Below, one piece after another: positions 35,101 through 49,375 of a stretch of DNA of 64,000 nt. The notes beneath the pieces were generated by a model that was not told the origin of the DNA, did not search any database, and was given only the letters and a program-made list of their open reading frames with translations. Source of the stretch: Paraphysoderma sedebokerense (lineage: Eukaryota > Blastocladiomycota > Physodermatomycetes > Physodermatales > Physodermataceae); contig JAHLJZ010000081.1 in assembly GCA_025602915.1 (NCBI GenBank), positions 42,117 to 106,116 of the forward strand, in the 5' to 3' direction. The position numbers were made by a program, and so were the translations under genes. Positions within the stretch are counted from its first letter, which is position 1. Each line of letters opens with the position of its first letter.

Positions 35101-35690
35101 CGTTTGACAGTCGAGCATCTACATGCCTTTAAAAGAGATGCTAATTCTTTAATACAGGGTTCAAATTTTGATTATGAACAATCGTCTCGCAATCACGTGT
35201 TGACGACGAATTTTGGAACTCCGCTTATTTGGACATTGAAATTCATTCTCAGTATAAGTGAATGACTACTTTTCACTAATGCCTCAGCTATGCGGAATGT
35301 TTATGTAATCACATAATCACTCTATGGTCTACCCGTGTGTGCCATTCTGAAAATGACATAATGTAGAGAATTTTCAAACGGATAAAACCGTCGGCCTGTC
35401 ACTTTAGACAATTGCACATTCGAAGACTTGTATTCGGAAGACACCAAGAAAGGTCTGGGCAAGGGGTGTCCAAATTTGCAGGGGCGAATATAATTATGCC
35501 CTGGTATGCCTCATTATGCGCGGTAACTCACTGCTGGGCCTGCAATATCAACAATTTCGAATGTTCGAGTTCGCGGAGAAACGGCGGCAGAAGTCTGGGG
35601 CCGTAAACTTACATAAAGAAGAAACACATAAAAGAGAAGCTCTTCTCTTCCCTCCCAAACGATACTTAGAAACTTTACCAAGCTACAGCT
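35101..35690. other. Divergent promoter region between PPTase and the 7-helix gene
   Basis: About 590 bases that should hold both promoters. A CACGTG box sits on the PPTase side, and a pyrimidine-rich run (about 35640-35660) sits just upstream of the plus-strand ATG. The short open frame 35412-35606 is not convincing. No RNA gene seen. Confidence 0.5.
35193..35200. promoter_or_regulatory. TCACGTGT box upstream of the PPTase
   Basis: Contains the palindromic core CACGTG, about 93 bp upstream of the PPTase ATG (minus strand). Third such box close to a start codon in the unit. Recurs at 61750-61757. Confidence 0.35.
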
Positions 35691-36572
35691 ATGTCTCTCT
35701 CAAGCACCACTCTGATGGACGGCCCTACTATGGCCACTGTTGTCTGGAACGCTGCCGGCAACGGGGCTGTTGCCGCTTGGGCATTGACAATGTTCACGGA
35801 CTGTCTCGTCCACCACCATCACACTAGCCTCGGCCGTTACCTCGCAGTAGCATTCTTCATTGAGACTTGGGTCGGGATCATAAAGGTGATTTACTGGGAA
35901 CATAAACAATTCGGCTTGACAGAGGCTATGATGCACGGAACTTACACCACGTTCACATTCCTGTCATTCATTTATCGCTTAATCGTCATGCACATTCACT
36001 TCAAACGGTTTGTCTGCTTTACCAAAGTCAAGTATAACAGAACACTTGTCTTCACGATGAGCGCGATCTACGGAATTATCAATCTCGGCTCCAGCATGGG
36101 TTATACATTTTTCCAATGGGCTGGAAAGGATTGGTACACATACCTCGGTCTCCTTAAAAATGTGCCATGGTTGCCAATTGCTGTCCAAAGTGAAAACGTC
36201 CTTCGTCTTGGGTTCATCCTCCATTGTGAAATCTACATTCTTCTCAAGTGCAAGGAAATGTACCTGACCCGCGGATACACAGACGAAACTTCTCGCCTCC
36301 AGAAATACAGGACATTTAAAGCTTACAGCACCATTCCCGCGGTTTTCATCATTTTAATTGTTCTTATCGTCGGTACGCAGGTCAACATTGGCTTCATGTG
36401 GGTCCCTGTTGTGAATTTTGTCGAAACATACACTGGAAACTTGTGTTTCGACTTCGTGGCGTTTGATCTCGCAAGGCTCAAGATGAAGGTCACCACACGA
36501 GGAACATCTGCTCAGACGGGTCAGAAGCCAAGCAAAACCGTTACCGGAGCCGTTTCAATGCAGTCCGCTTAA
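35691..36572 (+). CDS. Unknown seven-helix membrane protein
   Basis: Not recognised. Intronless, 293 residues, start MSLSSTTLMDGPTMATVVWN. Hydropathy suggests about seven membrane segments: AAGNGAVAAWALTMFTDCLV, RYLAVAFFIETWVGIIKVIY, TTFTFLSFIYRLIVMHIHF, LVFTMSAIYGIINLGSSMGY, LRLGFILHCEIYILL, IPAVFIILIVLIVGTQVNIG and WVPVVNFVETYTGNLCFDFV. A run of four His follows the first segment (CLVHHHHTSLGR) and more His occur at helix ends (MHIHFKR), which could be metal or heme related, but that is inference. The tail is short, basic and Thr/Ser-rich. The C-rich wobble positions look stronger than in neighbours, which could mean high expression. Fungus-specific receptor-like or sensor-like membrane protein is possible. 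Copy 2 at 62248-63129. Confidence 0.75.
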   Translation: MSLSSTTLMDGPTMATVVWNAAGNGAVAAWALTMFTDCLVHHHHTSLGRYLAVAFFIETWVGIIKVIYWEHKQFGLTEAMMHGTYTTFTFLSFIYRLIVMHIHFKRFVCFTKVKYNRTLVFTMSAIYGIINLGSSMGYTFFQWAGKDWYTYLGLLKNVPWLPIAVQSENVLRLGFILHCEIYILLKCKEMYLTRGYTDETSRLQKYRTFKAYSTIPAVFIILIVLIVGTQVNIGFMWVPVVNFVETYTGNLCFDFVAFDLARLKMKVTTRGTSAQTGQKPSKTVTGAVSMQSA

Positions 36573-36884
36573 AAGAAAAAGTCTGATTCGTACTATTACA
36601 TCGAGAGAGGACGAACGAAAATGTAATAAATCTGACGTATGTGAATTGACTTTAATAATTTTATTTAGTTTCATTGAGATTACTGCCAAAACGTTAGGAA
36701 GCATACCAATATTAAGGATGTACTCAATACACCTGGTGATCACAGTACGATGGATATTTAAACTATATCTCGTTATATTACCACTTTTAAACTAATTAAT
36801 AATTATCTGTAATGTGAGGTAAATAAATATTACAACCAAAACTACAGACCACGTTTAAACATATCACTATCCCAGAAATAACCA

Positions 36885-37096
36885 TGTTGACAGTTGATTC
36901 GCATGGTTGTCAGGTCTAGATCCCGCAAGGCTCGGACCACATAGTAGAGATCTACCATGATCTACCCATGGGTAGAGGAGAGACAAAGTATCCTATATAA
37001 GGTAGTCGTTCCCCTTTGTAAATACCTTATTTGTTGTAACAACCCTACTGAATATGCGTATTTTCTCTTGCATTCCGTTATATTCGGCTGTAGCCA
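36885..37096. mobile_element. Candidate solo LTR of a retrotransposon
   Basis: A 212-bp segment that begins TGTTGACAG and ends GTAGCCA (TG...CA ends), flanked on both sides by ACCA (36881-36884 and 37097-37100), a possible 4-bp target-site duplication. It has a TATATAA at 36994-37000 placed mid-element, as in the U3/R boundary of LTRs, and a 16-bp palindrome at 36961-36976. No gag-pol sequence is adjacent. Recurs at 63442-63653 as part of copy 2 only. A chance match of the short ends and flanks is possible. Confidence 0.35.
36961..36976. repeat. 16-bp perfect palindrome
   Basis: TCTACCCATGGGTAGA is self-complementary over its whole length and sits 18 bp upstream of a TATATAA inside the candidate LTR. 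Could be a factor-binding site or cruciform. Recurs at 63518-63533. Confidence 0.6.
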
Positions 37097-37443
37097 ACCA
37101 CCTGCCTATCTAACTCTCCAACTGGGGATCTCTGTTCCTTTCAATGATAAAATAGAAATTTCCGTTACAATTCATACATGTATTCCCATAATTATTTTAA
37201 GTCTCAAATGCGGCATTTCACGCTTATATAGGGTACGAAAAGTGGTGCTTAAGAGACCAAATACTAAATACATAATGTGTTTTAGGTCCTGTAATCTGAT
37301 TAGCGTCGTGAATCGAATGCCAGATTGCCAACCAATTCGCCAATGCTCTACTATCGCTGGGGTGCTCTCCCCTTAAGAACCAAACTCTCAAGGAGTGACT
37401 ATCACATGAATCGCGGACACACCTATTTGCGTCCTGGCAGTAT

Positions 37444-37669
37444 AATTCGAATGGAAGGCTTCCTTGTGGGTGATTATTACCAAGATATGGGATTAGTTGG
37501 TGGTTTTTTTAGAGATATGGGGCAATGGATATCTGAAGGGAAGGTAACGGTGTTCGAAGATGTAATTCAAGGATTTGATCAGGCGCCATCTGCATTTAGG
37601 GGATTGATGAAGGGAGATAATATTGGAAAGAGAGTCATTCAGTGTGCCGAAGATAAATTTCGTAAATAA
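37444..37669 (+). pseudogene. 3' fragment of the alkenal reductase gene at the repeat junction
   Basis: Only the last 75 codons or so of the reductase (from IRMEGFLVGDYYQDMG to the stop) are present, fused to unrelated intergenic DNA. A chimeric open frame from 37325 reads through the junction but lacks the substrate-binding and most of the NADP-binding domain, and it has no reductase promoter. It cannot encode a working enzyme. Confidence 0.9.
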
Positions 37670-38023
37670 ACAATGGTGAAGAATCGAAATTGTAATTCTT
37701 TACTTTTCTCTAGTGCAAGTTCGCGGTGTAATCGCAGTTATTAATTCAATCTAGAGTTCATTCATGTCATACATATTCATGGTGTATTCGGCGAAAGATT
37801 TTATAAATCATAAACGTTTGCTAGCAAATTTAAACCATGTCTACAAAGTCTGTACATTTTATTAAAGTGATCACAACATCAAATCACGAACATACACAAT
37901 AGTTACAAAGTCGCATTATTATATATATCATCTTTATAGAGATAGTATGGGATATATGAGGACTACAACACAGCTGATCTATGTCCTGTTGCAGGTAGCG
38001 GCGACCTGCGCCCGTTATGCAAC

Positions 38024-39282
38024 TTAACACCATGGACCAAATAATACATTATCGAAGATTCCTAAATGTTCCAGAATATTGATTGATAGACCTGTAGAGG
38101 CGGAGCAAGCCGGATCTTCTTCCGGAATTGTTTTGTCGCATACATAGGCTTTGGAATCTTGGAACCAAATTTCTGTAGATGCATGTCTGTAATCGTATAC
38201 AGGAGGAGGGGGAAGTTTAGGGACCAAATCGTTTTTGTTAACAATTCGGAACTGCTTGAATTTTTGTGAGGTCATCCAATTGGCGAATGAGATATCCCCA
38301 GTTCGGGGTGCGGCGAACGTGTGAAGAATCAGTTTGTCGTCTGGCAAGTTAAGATCTTGTTTTAGAGCTATGGCAGCTAAATTTGCGACTGCCCCGCCTA
38401 ACGAATGCCCTGTAACATGAACAGTATACGTTGGGTTCTGTTGAAGAGCTTGTCTAACTTCGGTCAACACATCCTCTCTCACTGGTTCGAAAGTATCTTG
38501 GAATCCACGGTGCACTTTCAGATTTGGTTGGCTGACATTAGTTTTCAGAGGGACAGGATCGAACAAGAAATCATTCATCCAATTCAACGGATGTAAAGAA
38601 CCGCGAAAGCTAACTACAATAGAACTTTTTTCCTGGTTTAACGCAACAAAACCTGAAATAAATTTGATTTAACAATGCGCACATATAGTACGGGGCTGTC
38701 AATACTTTTTAACTTACCTTTTGTTGCGGAAACACCAGCATAAAAAATTTTGCTAATTCTGGTGCCTTCAGTACCGTTTCGACAATGATCGCCGCAAGTC
38801 CAAGTTAAGATAGAGGATTCATTCAAGCAGTAGGTGGCCCCTGCGTACTATCAGAGCGATGGACATTAGTGACCATTATCTAAAAACTGAGAATATTATT
38901 GATATCTACCTTAGCCCACATTTGTGCGTCCATTATCTCTGCAGGACCCCAAGTAGTATAATTCTGTAAGGATCTCGTACTGAATCTTTGATACCCTTCA
39001 GAAACTTCCGAGCTAGAAACGAATCCAAAAGTTTTCGGGTTTACACTAGTCAGCTGCTTCACATAATCTCGCATTTGCACAGTGGCGGGGACTATTGGCA
39101 TGAGAATGTTAGAGTAAGGATAAATTATACGGAATGATAATATGACCATATGTACCCTGGGCATTGAGCATTGCATTAGTTCCAGCTTTGTTTCCGGTTG
39201 GACTCGATTGTGTGACGACTACGACAGTAACAACTACGATGACAGTTAATGCAATGGCAATTGCAGCTACAAATCGTCGCAT
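38024..39282 (-). CDS. Class 3 lipase paralogue 2, second copy
   Basis: Translates identically to the gene at 11467-12725, with the same exons, triad motifs and upstream TATA palindrome (39331-39342). Confidence 0.9.
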
Positions 39283-39908
39283 CTCGTTGAATTTTGGGTT
39301 AAAATGACGGTGTGCAGGAATGAGTGCAAAGATTATATAATCCCCAAGACCTAGCCTAAAGGTACGGCATATTTTTTCCTTTTAACTAGCCTGCCAACGT
39401 TATTGTCGGCAAAGACGCAAAATTCATGTATGCTCATCCTGGCACAATACAAAAAACCAGCAAGTGTGCCAGACGCGTGAAACCCAAGCCTCAATCCGTC
39501 GTGTCGCGAGAAGCAAACGGGTAACATTTGAGGCGGCAGAGTGGTACTACTAACACAATAAGCCAATACACACTTAGCACACAACATTTATGGATGCTAC
39601 TTGAATGAGTACATAGTAAATTTAGGCGCAAACATTGTGTTTATTATTGTAGAGGTACGCATTCGCATCACCCTGTACCAAATTGTGGGAGAGCTATGTC
39701 TCATCCGAAGCTCACTAGGGAGCCGCTATGTGGAACAATAATGATCATTTCGGAGCTTAACGTAACGTCAATCGCTTATATTGGTCGTTTGAACTTCGAT
39801 CACGATCGCTTAATGACTATAACTTATTGTCTGCCTCGACGGTGATTATTATCAGCATAGTCTTTATTGAAAGAGCCAAGCTCGCCCGGAATTAAGACAA
39901 AGCCTGCT

Positions 39909-41796
39909 TCATAAAATATCAATATTAACATTTTCATTAAGTTTAATTTGTTTCCCCCTATATTTACAATGAGCTTCACAGAATAACACCTTCGAGATGC
40001 TGCCAGTGTCGGTGTGCATAATCTTCATCCAATCTAAACCCAATTCAGCAATTTCTCTCCTGCTTGCCGTGATTTTCGCCATGCAACATTTTTTGCACTC
40101 ATTGAAGACGCACTTCTCCGAACCAACATTTTTACATGAACAAAGAACTTTCAAATTTTTCCGAACTTGCGAAGTGTAGAAAAAAATTAGTCAAGTCATC
40201 CCAAGACGAAAACGGCAAAGATTAGCGTACCTTTCTTTTGTGGTAGTGGCTTCGGTTCATGTAATTCCCCGAGACGCTTTTTACTCAATTCTACATCCGT
40301 CGGGTCGTCGTTGGTATGCAGCTCCTTCTTCACCGACGATGGTTGGTGGTTTTCGTTCATCGGTAACGGTGGTCGGATATATGGCTGGCAAATCCAAGAC
40401 GGCAATATTTTGATACCGTCCTCGTCAACAAGAACATTTTCGGGATCGAAACTCTCACTTTTTGAACAAACTTCCAAGCGACTCCTAAATTGAAGAGAAA
40501 TCTCAATGAAGTCATCTAGGCTTTTGGCTTTGGCGAGGCCTTCATGCAAATCTACGTGATCATTCAAACTAATCGAAAGATGATGAGTAAATAGATAGGG
40601 TGGGAACACATATGAAATAAATATAAATACCATGGCCTGAAGATTTTAAATAAATGAGCTCGGATAAAACTCAACGGTGTTTCAATTGATTTACATATAT
40701 CTAAATATTCCTGGGCCATCTCGTAGACAGTGACGTATTTGCCACTAAATATGGCAGGATTATACAAATTCCCTTCAGCTGACATGATTCCGTCACAGCC
40801 GGTAGCTTCAAGGCAACGCTGGATATCTTCGAAATATAAAATCTGCAAAATAATGTCTCAGTCCAAGGATTCATCATTGGCTTTCGTAAAAGAGAACACA
40901 CTAACGTTGCCATTCGCAAAAACCGGAATGGATACACTTTCTTTAACAGTTTTAATGTATCGCCAGTCGGCAAGCCCTGTCTTATGGCCTCTTTGTTCAC
41001 GAAGCCTACCATGAACTGTCAATAGCTGAAGTAACCATTAGAACTAAGTTCATTCTCTGTTGCATTGACCCAAAAGCAAAGCATTACCTGACATCCAGCA
41101 CTCTCTAACATTTTTGCATATCCGACTGTTTTTTCTATTTCTGGATAAATACGAATTTTACAAGTAACTGGAATTTTGAGATTGAGATGAAGTGTATTCA
41201 CTAATCCAGGAGAGCTGTTAGTTGCAACAGTCCCAACGCTTGAATGAAAAAAACAAGTACCAAGTTTATAAATAAGATCCCAATCCTCCATCAAAAAAGC
41301 ACCGTACTTTCCTCGTTTTGCGATCCCTTGGGGACAACCAAGATTGATATCAACAGCGTCACATTGATCTTCGACCAATCTTGCGGCTTTCAAAAGCACT
41401 TCGGGATCGTTTGCGCAGAACTGTAAAACATCAAAAGTAAAGTTAGTTTGCTGTGAAGTCAGCACTGATATAATTGTTTAAATCAGTCGAAAACTTACTT
41501 GGACGATTAGGGGACGGTCAGAAGAGTCTGTGGTGAAATTCGCCTTGCGATAATCTTCATTTTTCGGGTCTGAAAACATTCGTGCATGCAACATCGGAGT
41601 ATATGCCAATTCAGTATTGTACCTTCTTGATAGTATTCTCCATGCTTGCTCGGATTGATCAACCTGAACAATCATGTCAGCTTCGATGGAAAGAGCAACT
41701 CGGCTCATATAATTAACAAACCATGGGAGCCACAATATACTTCGCTCCTTTCAAAACTTTATGATAGAATTCGTAGCCCTTCAACTTGGTACTCAT
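39909..41796 (-). CDS. DUS1: tRNA-dihydrouridine synthase 1, second copy
   Basis: Identical to 13352-15239, including the catalytic-Cys exon and the Cys-rich C-terminal exon. Confidence 0.92.
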
Positions 41797-41895
41797 GCTT
41801 GCCGTATAGTTAATATCTGGTTCAAGTGCTGGTTGGTTAGATTAGATTGGCTGCACCGAGTCACATGAAGTTTGTTTACTTGGCAACGGGTTTAT

Positions 41896-43028
41896 TCAAC
41901 TCTTAACGATGGTGGCAACATAGTTCACGATAAAACTTCTGTTCGCTCCACCGCCAAGCTCCCACCTTCCGAGTACAGGATTAAACCACATCCCTTCCGT
42001 GTCAAGCAAACGCAACTTTGATTTCGCTTCGTCTTGATGATGGGATTCCTCCATTGCCGAGTTTGCCATTACAGCGTTGCTAGAATTCACCGTCTCCAAC
42101 ATAGTTTGTAGCTCTTCGGGTTTAATATATTTGTGGTAATCATGTGTACCTGATGATACCAATTTGAGTACATCCTCAGCCAATGTAATAGTGAGAAATC
42201 TGGCAAGGGGGGTTCGAGAAATGGTTGATACGAATAAAAGACCCTTAGGCTTAAAAAAATACTTAGTGTAACGTCGAAAAGTTATTTTCAATGATAACAA
42301 GTCACCTTAAGAAGATCTCCACAAACTTTCAAAAAGCCAGCTGGATCATTGACATGCTCGATAATTTCCATTGCACAGACAACATCATATTTGCCTGCCT
42401 TCCCTTCTTCAAGTAATTGTTCAGCGGTGCAATTCCTATATTGTAACCTACCAGGCGGCTGCACAAGGGATTTATCGGTTCTTTGGTGAAGTTGCGCTAT
42501 TTGTATATTCGAAAATGATGCATCTGCACCAAGAGTGTCGGCCCCAAGTCGTTTCAAAGACTGAAAACATCGTGTGATTACCAATCATAATATTGAGACG
42601 TGGAGTTAGTTATAGAATCTCACCTCAGAAAGAAGGCCCCCACCACACCCGATATCGAGGAATTTCATCCCTTGAAATGGAGTCGGCGAATCACCAGTTT
42701 CGTCTATGAACCCGGCTATTCGACTTCGGATATATTGTACCCTTATTGGGTTCATCAGGTGTAACATCTTAAACTCTCCATGAGGATCCCACCAAGCCGA
42801 AGATAAATCAGAAAACTTCTTAATTTCGGCATTGTCTACAGTATTGATCGGAGAAGATGCAAATGTAGATGTGCCAAACCCCCTTTGAATGTGCACATTG
42901 CGTCTAGAACATCGGGAAAAGACGTAATCGTCAATGGAGTGGCATTGAATAATTCCAAAAAATGTATTATACATTATCCTTGACCTGAATTGTGATATAA
43001 AGCCCACCGTTAGATTGACGAATGTCAT
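41896..43028 (-). CDS. COQ3: COQ3 O-methyltransferase, second copy
   Basis: Identical to 15339-16471; the presequence intron and SAM motif are unchanged. Confidence 0.91.
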
Positions 43029-43173
43029 CGCTTTGAGGGAGGGGAAGGAAAGGCGGTCGCCTGCGTTGCTAACCTCCACAGGCAATAAACAAAATCTACC
43101 TGTCCCTACACACCCAAAGCAAACTCGCCACCACCAACTTTTCTCACTCTAAACCCTTATTCTTGTCCACGCT

Positions 43174-45680
43174 ATGTCCGAAAAGAAGTTTGACAGAGCT
43201 GCATTCGAGAGCTTGCTTCACCGTAGATTTTTTTTTGGGCCGTCCTTTAGCATCTACGGAGGTGATGCTCATCATTTTGGGACGAGTTAATTCTCGGAGA
43301 CTGACTTGACTGTTTTTAGGTGTTGCCGGTTTGTTTGATTATGGACCGCCAATGTGCGCACTTCAGGCGAACTTTATTGATACTTGGCGCAAACACTTCG
43401 TTCTCGAAGAAGACATGCTAGAAGTCGACACCACCATCTTGACAACTCACGATGTCCTCAAGACATCTGGTCACGTTGATAGATTCTGCGATTGGATGTG
43501 CAAAGACATAAAATCTGGAGATATCTACCGTGCAGACCATTTGATTGAAAATGTGCTAGAAGCGAGGTTGGAAGGCGATAAGATGGCCAGAACGAATGAA
43601 CAGCGAAAGGAGAACTCACCAGATGGAGTTCAGGCAAAGGAAAAAAAGACTAAAAAGAAGGCCAAGGTGACAGCTGTCAAGTTGGATGATGCAGTCAAGC
43701 AAGAATACGAAGAGGTTCTGGCTCAGGTAATTGGATTTTTGTGCTTATTATGTTAGGTAAAAATATAACCTTTCCATGATATAGATCGATAACTACGGCG
43801 GCAAAGAGTTGGCCGCACTCATAAAAAAATATGATATTCGAGCTATAGACACCGGGAATGAAGTAACGGAGCCTGTGGAATTCAATTTGATGTTCGATAC
43901 ATCTATCGGACCGACCGGGCATGTCAAGGGGTAACTTCATTCTCTTCACTGTTCCATAAATATTTGAATTCGTGTGATTATTCACACTCCCATCGAATAG
44001 TTTCCTTCGTCCGGAGACGGCTCAGGGACAATTCGTAAATTTCAATAAACTTCTTGAATTCAATAATGGTCGTATGCCGTTTGCTTCCGCTCAAATTGGA
44101 AAATCCTTCAGAAACGAAATCTCTCCGCGTCAATCTCTGCTTCGTGTGCGGTAAATATTCTTCTTAATCTGTTTTTCCTTTTTGCGATGCTTACGTTTTA
44201 CTAGAGAATTTCTTATGGCGGAAATTGAACATTATGTGGATCCAAACCATAAGGAACATGTCCGATTTGATGGCGTGAAGGATGTCGTATTGAACCTATT
44301 ACCTGGTGATGTCCAATTGAGTGGCTCAACAAAAGTCATCCCCATGAAAATAGGTGAAGCCGTTAAAAATGTACGATCAGCAACGTTTTGTTATTATTTG
44401 ATATTGCAAACTAAGTCGCTTCTATTAGGGTGTCGTAAACTCAGAAACCTTAGGTTACTTCCTTGCCCGCATACATCTCTTCTTAGTCAAAATTGGTGTC
44501 GACCCGCAAAGATTACGGTTCCGTCAACACATGAGCAACGAAATGGCTCACTACGCCTGCGATTGTTGGGATGCCGAATTGCAGACTTCTTACGGCTGGA
44601 TTGAATGCGTTGGGTGTGCTGACCGTTCTGCGTTCGATTTGTCCCGCCATTCAGAACGTACTGGCCACAAGCTGGTTGTCCGCGAAAAATTGGCAGAACC
44701 ATTGGTTATCACGAAATTGCAATTGGAGTTAAACAAAAAAGTTTTTGGTCCGGCCTTCAAGAGGGATGCTAAAGTTGTCGAAGACGCTCTTTTGAAGTTG
44801 AATCAAGAAGAACTCCGGTCAATGAAAGGGAAACTGGAATCTGCGGGGTATGTTGATGCATTATTACATTTTAATTTAGGTAATCTCACATTGTTCTCGT
44901 CAATCAGTAAAACTGCGATTATCGCTGGCGACGGAAAATCGTATGAAATTTCCAAAGACTACGTGGCCGTTGAGCAAGTTACGATTAAAGAACACGGTAA
45001 TTTCAACTTTTATTTCTCCATGAAGTATGTCTCCTGATAGTCGCTTTATTAAGTTCGCGAATTCGTTCCGAACGTGATTGAACCGTCTTTCGGTATCGGA
45101 CGAATCCTGTATTGTCTCATGGAACACAGTTATAGCATTCGAGAAGGTGACGAAGATAGAGCTGTGTTGTCGTTCCCGCCATGTATGGCGCCTACGAAAT
45201 GTTTGTTGGTGCCTTTAAGTAACCACGAATCGTTCGGTCCAATCATTAAAGATTTATGTAATTGCTATCTTTTTGCTTCTCTTCTTAAAGTTCAATGTCG
45301 ACTCACATCTCGCGTTATTGCTGTTTAGCATCCAAGCTTCGCCGCATGGCCATTCCCACTCGCCTTGACGACTCTGCAAATTCCATTGGTCGTCGATATG
45401 CTCGCAATGATGAATTGGGCACACCATTTGCTATGACTGTCGACTTCCAGACTGTTCAAGATGGCACAATAACATTGCGCGAGCGTGACAGCACAAAACA
45501 AATCCGCGATAAGGTCAGTAGTTTGTACTTAAAATATTCTAGATATCGTCATTTTAATATTTTATATTTTTTCTGTAGGTCGATACCGTGCTTGAAGTCC
45601 TTAAAGAATTAGTCCATGAGGAAACCACCTGGAACGCAGTCTTGAAGAAATATCCCGCCTTCACTCATCAGGAAGTTTAG
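43174..45680 (+). CDS. GRS1: Glycyl-tRNA synthetase, second copy
   Basis: Identical to 16617-19123 in all exons and introns compared. Confidence 0.94.
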
Positions 45681-45798
45681 AAACAATATTGCTGTATAAG
45701 ATATAGTTCTACTGAATTTTCCTGTCAAAAAGAAATAATAACTAGATGTCAATAAACCTCATCAATTTGAACTGAACTTCTTCAATCAATTCACGTGA

Positions 45799-47328
<1,530 letters not shown>

Positions 47329-47650
47329 CTGAAGGTAAACGTTTGTGGATGAGAGAGGTGATGCGACCCCGTGCCTTTATTGAGTTATCAATTGTACAGT
47401 GACATCTTTTTGTATATATCCGAAGAATGCGAAACAGATAATATGGTTACCGAGACTTGTAAGAATCGGCTGAAATCCATGGGCATAATAATCAAAAATT
47501 GTTATGGTGTGGTCACGTGTTGGTTACATAATAGATACACCAAATAAAACAATTTCAACATGGGTCATCCACTATCGCAAATTTGTGTTGTCGAAAATTA
47601 TCAACTTTTCTTGAAGCATTCCCTCATCTTCATTCGTTCTATATTTGACG

Positions 47651-49375
47651 ATGCTTAGAAATACAGTTGCGTCTCTTCGCCGCTCCCAGTCTTGCCGGTC
47701 CTTTTCCGTCCTATCGCCTTCGCAATCCGTTCATGCCGAGTTCGCTTTACCCAAAGACATTCCGCTAGAAGCACCTCTACCGAAACAATCAATCACCCAA
47801 ACCCCTACTGGACTTCGCCTTGGCACGTTTGAAAATTTTGGTCCCACTTCAAGATTGAGTCTAGTTGTTCCTGGAAGTCGATATGAGAGCAATGGAAATA
47901 TTGGTGTTGCCAGCTTTTTAAAGGGTTTCGCTTTTAAGGTACGGATTGGAGCTACTTGTTGTTACTCTATAGATATCCAAGACAAGTCACCCGATCGAAT
48001 TTGCACTAGTGAGCGTAGTAATAACTCAATTTTCTGGATTATTCGAAACTTGTGGTAAGAATTTTTGGTTAACCTATTTGCCTCTTCATCAGTCCACCAA
48101 AACCCAAAGTCAGATTAAAACTATCCGCGAATCTGAACTTCGAGGCGTCCAGTTATCGACGACATTGAATAGAGAATATTTGAGTTATAACGCAGAGTTT
48201 TTGAGAGACGACTTGTAAGTGGATTAAATATTCATTAACTCGAAAATTGTTGGCTAAGGATCGGCTCTTCTATAGACCATACGTTATCGAACTCTTCTCC
48301 GATATATTATACAATACCAAGTTTAATCATTGGGAACTTAACGCTGTGAAGGAGCAAGTACTTGAACAATCTGCCTCTGCCCAAGCGGATCCCATCACTG
48401 CTGCTTTTGAGTCTGCACACAGAATTGCTTTCCGCACAGGTCTCGGGAACTCTGTATTCGCCACAACCCCCAACAAAATTGACATCCAAGCTATTAAATC
48501 ATTCGCCTCTCAAGTATTATCTGTTGGACCTAAAGCTGGAATTTTCGGTGTTGGAGTGAACCATGCAGAATTATCTGATCTTGTCAACATGTATTTCTCT
48601 GCCTCTACCGCTAACTCTGGCCTCGCCACATCACCCAGCAAATACTTTGGCGGTGAATCACGCATTGATTCTACAGTCGGCAATCACACTCTTGTTTCAT
48701 TTAACGGAGCTGCCCTCGGAACAAAAGATCAAGCTACATTAGCCGTACTCCGCAACTTGCTCGGTGAAACCAAACACGATTACCACGGCCCCGGAGCATC
48801 GTTGTTGGCTAAGTTTGCCAGTAATGTTTCATTGAACACTTTCAGCAAATCCTACAGTGACGCTGGTCTCTTTGGTATTGTTGCCTCCTCTAATGACGCA
48901 GCCGCTACAAGCCAGGGAATATCCAAGGCATTAACTACTCTAAGAAATGTTGCCGGTGGAAGTCATTCTGAAGATTTCCAGAGAGCTGTGAAACAAGCTG
49001 AAGCTGAAACCGTTGGTGCTGCCGAAACTAGAGCCGGAAGGATAGAGGCTCTTGGTGAAGAAGTGCGTGTGATCAATTGGTTTTAAACATTGAAATCCAT
49101 ACTCAACAAGGTCCATATTTCTAGGCTTTTCTCGGCAAAACCGTTTCAACAAACGATGTCATTTCCAAGATTAAATCCACTTCCTTCAATGATGTATCTT
49201 CGGTACTTATCACTTTATCATTTTTGATCCCTGACTTATCAGTAACTCTGTAATGACTCCTAATTCTTCGTATTTTACATTCCAGCTCGCTCAAAACCTT
49301 CTCAAATCAAAACCAACTGTCGTAGTAGTAGGGGAAACGAGAGAACTCCCATATACTGACACGTTGGGATTTTAA
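47651..49375 (+). CDS. QCR2: QCR2 core protein 2, second copy
   Basis: Identical to 21094-22818 with the same five exons; the GTCACGTG box recurs at 47512-47519. Confidence 0.92.

Larger units (their letters stand above)
36573..37443. other. 3' tail of the repeat unit
   Basis: About 870 AT-rich bases after the 7-helix gene. The only structured part is the LTR-like segment at 36885-37096. An open frame at 36957-37376 runs through that segment and has no recognisable content. The unit ends abruptly at 37443 without any visible terminal motif. Confidence 0.5.

Noticed and set aside
36885-37120. Longer LTR ending at 37120 followed by a tRNA primer-binding site (TGGGGATC)
   Set aside because: No target-site repeat fits that end, the primer-binding match is only a few bases, and no gag or pol follows.
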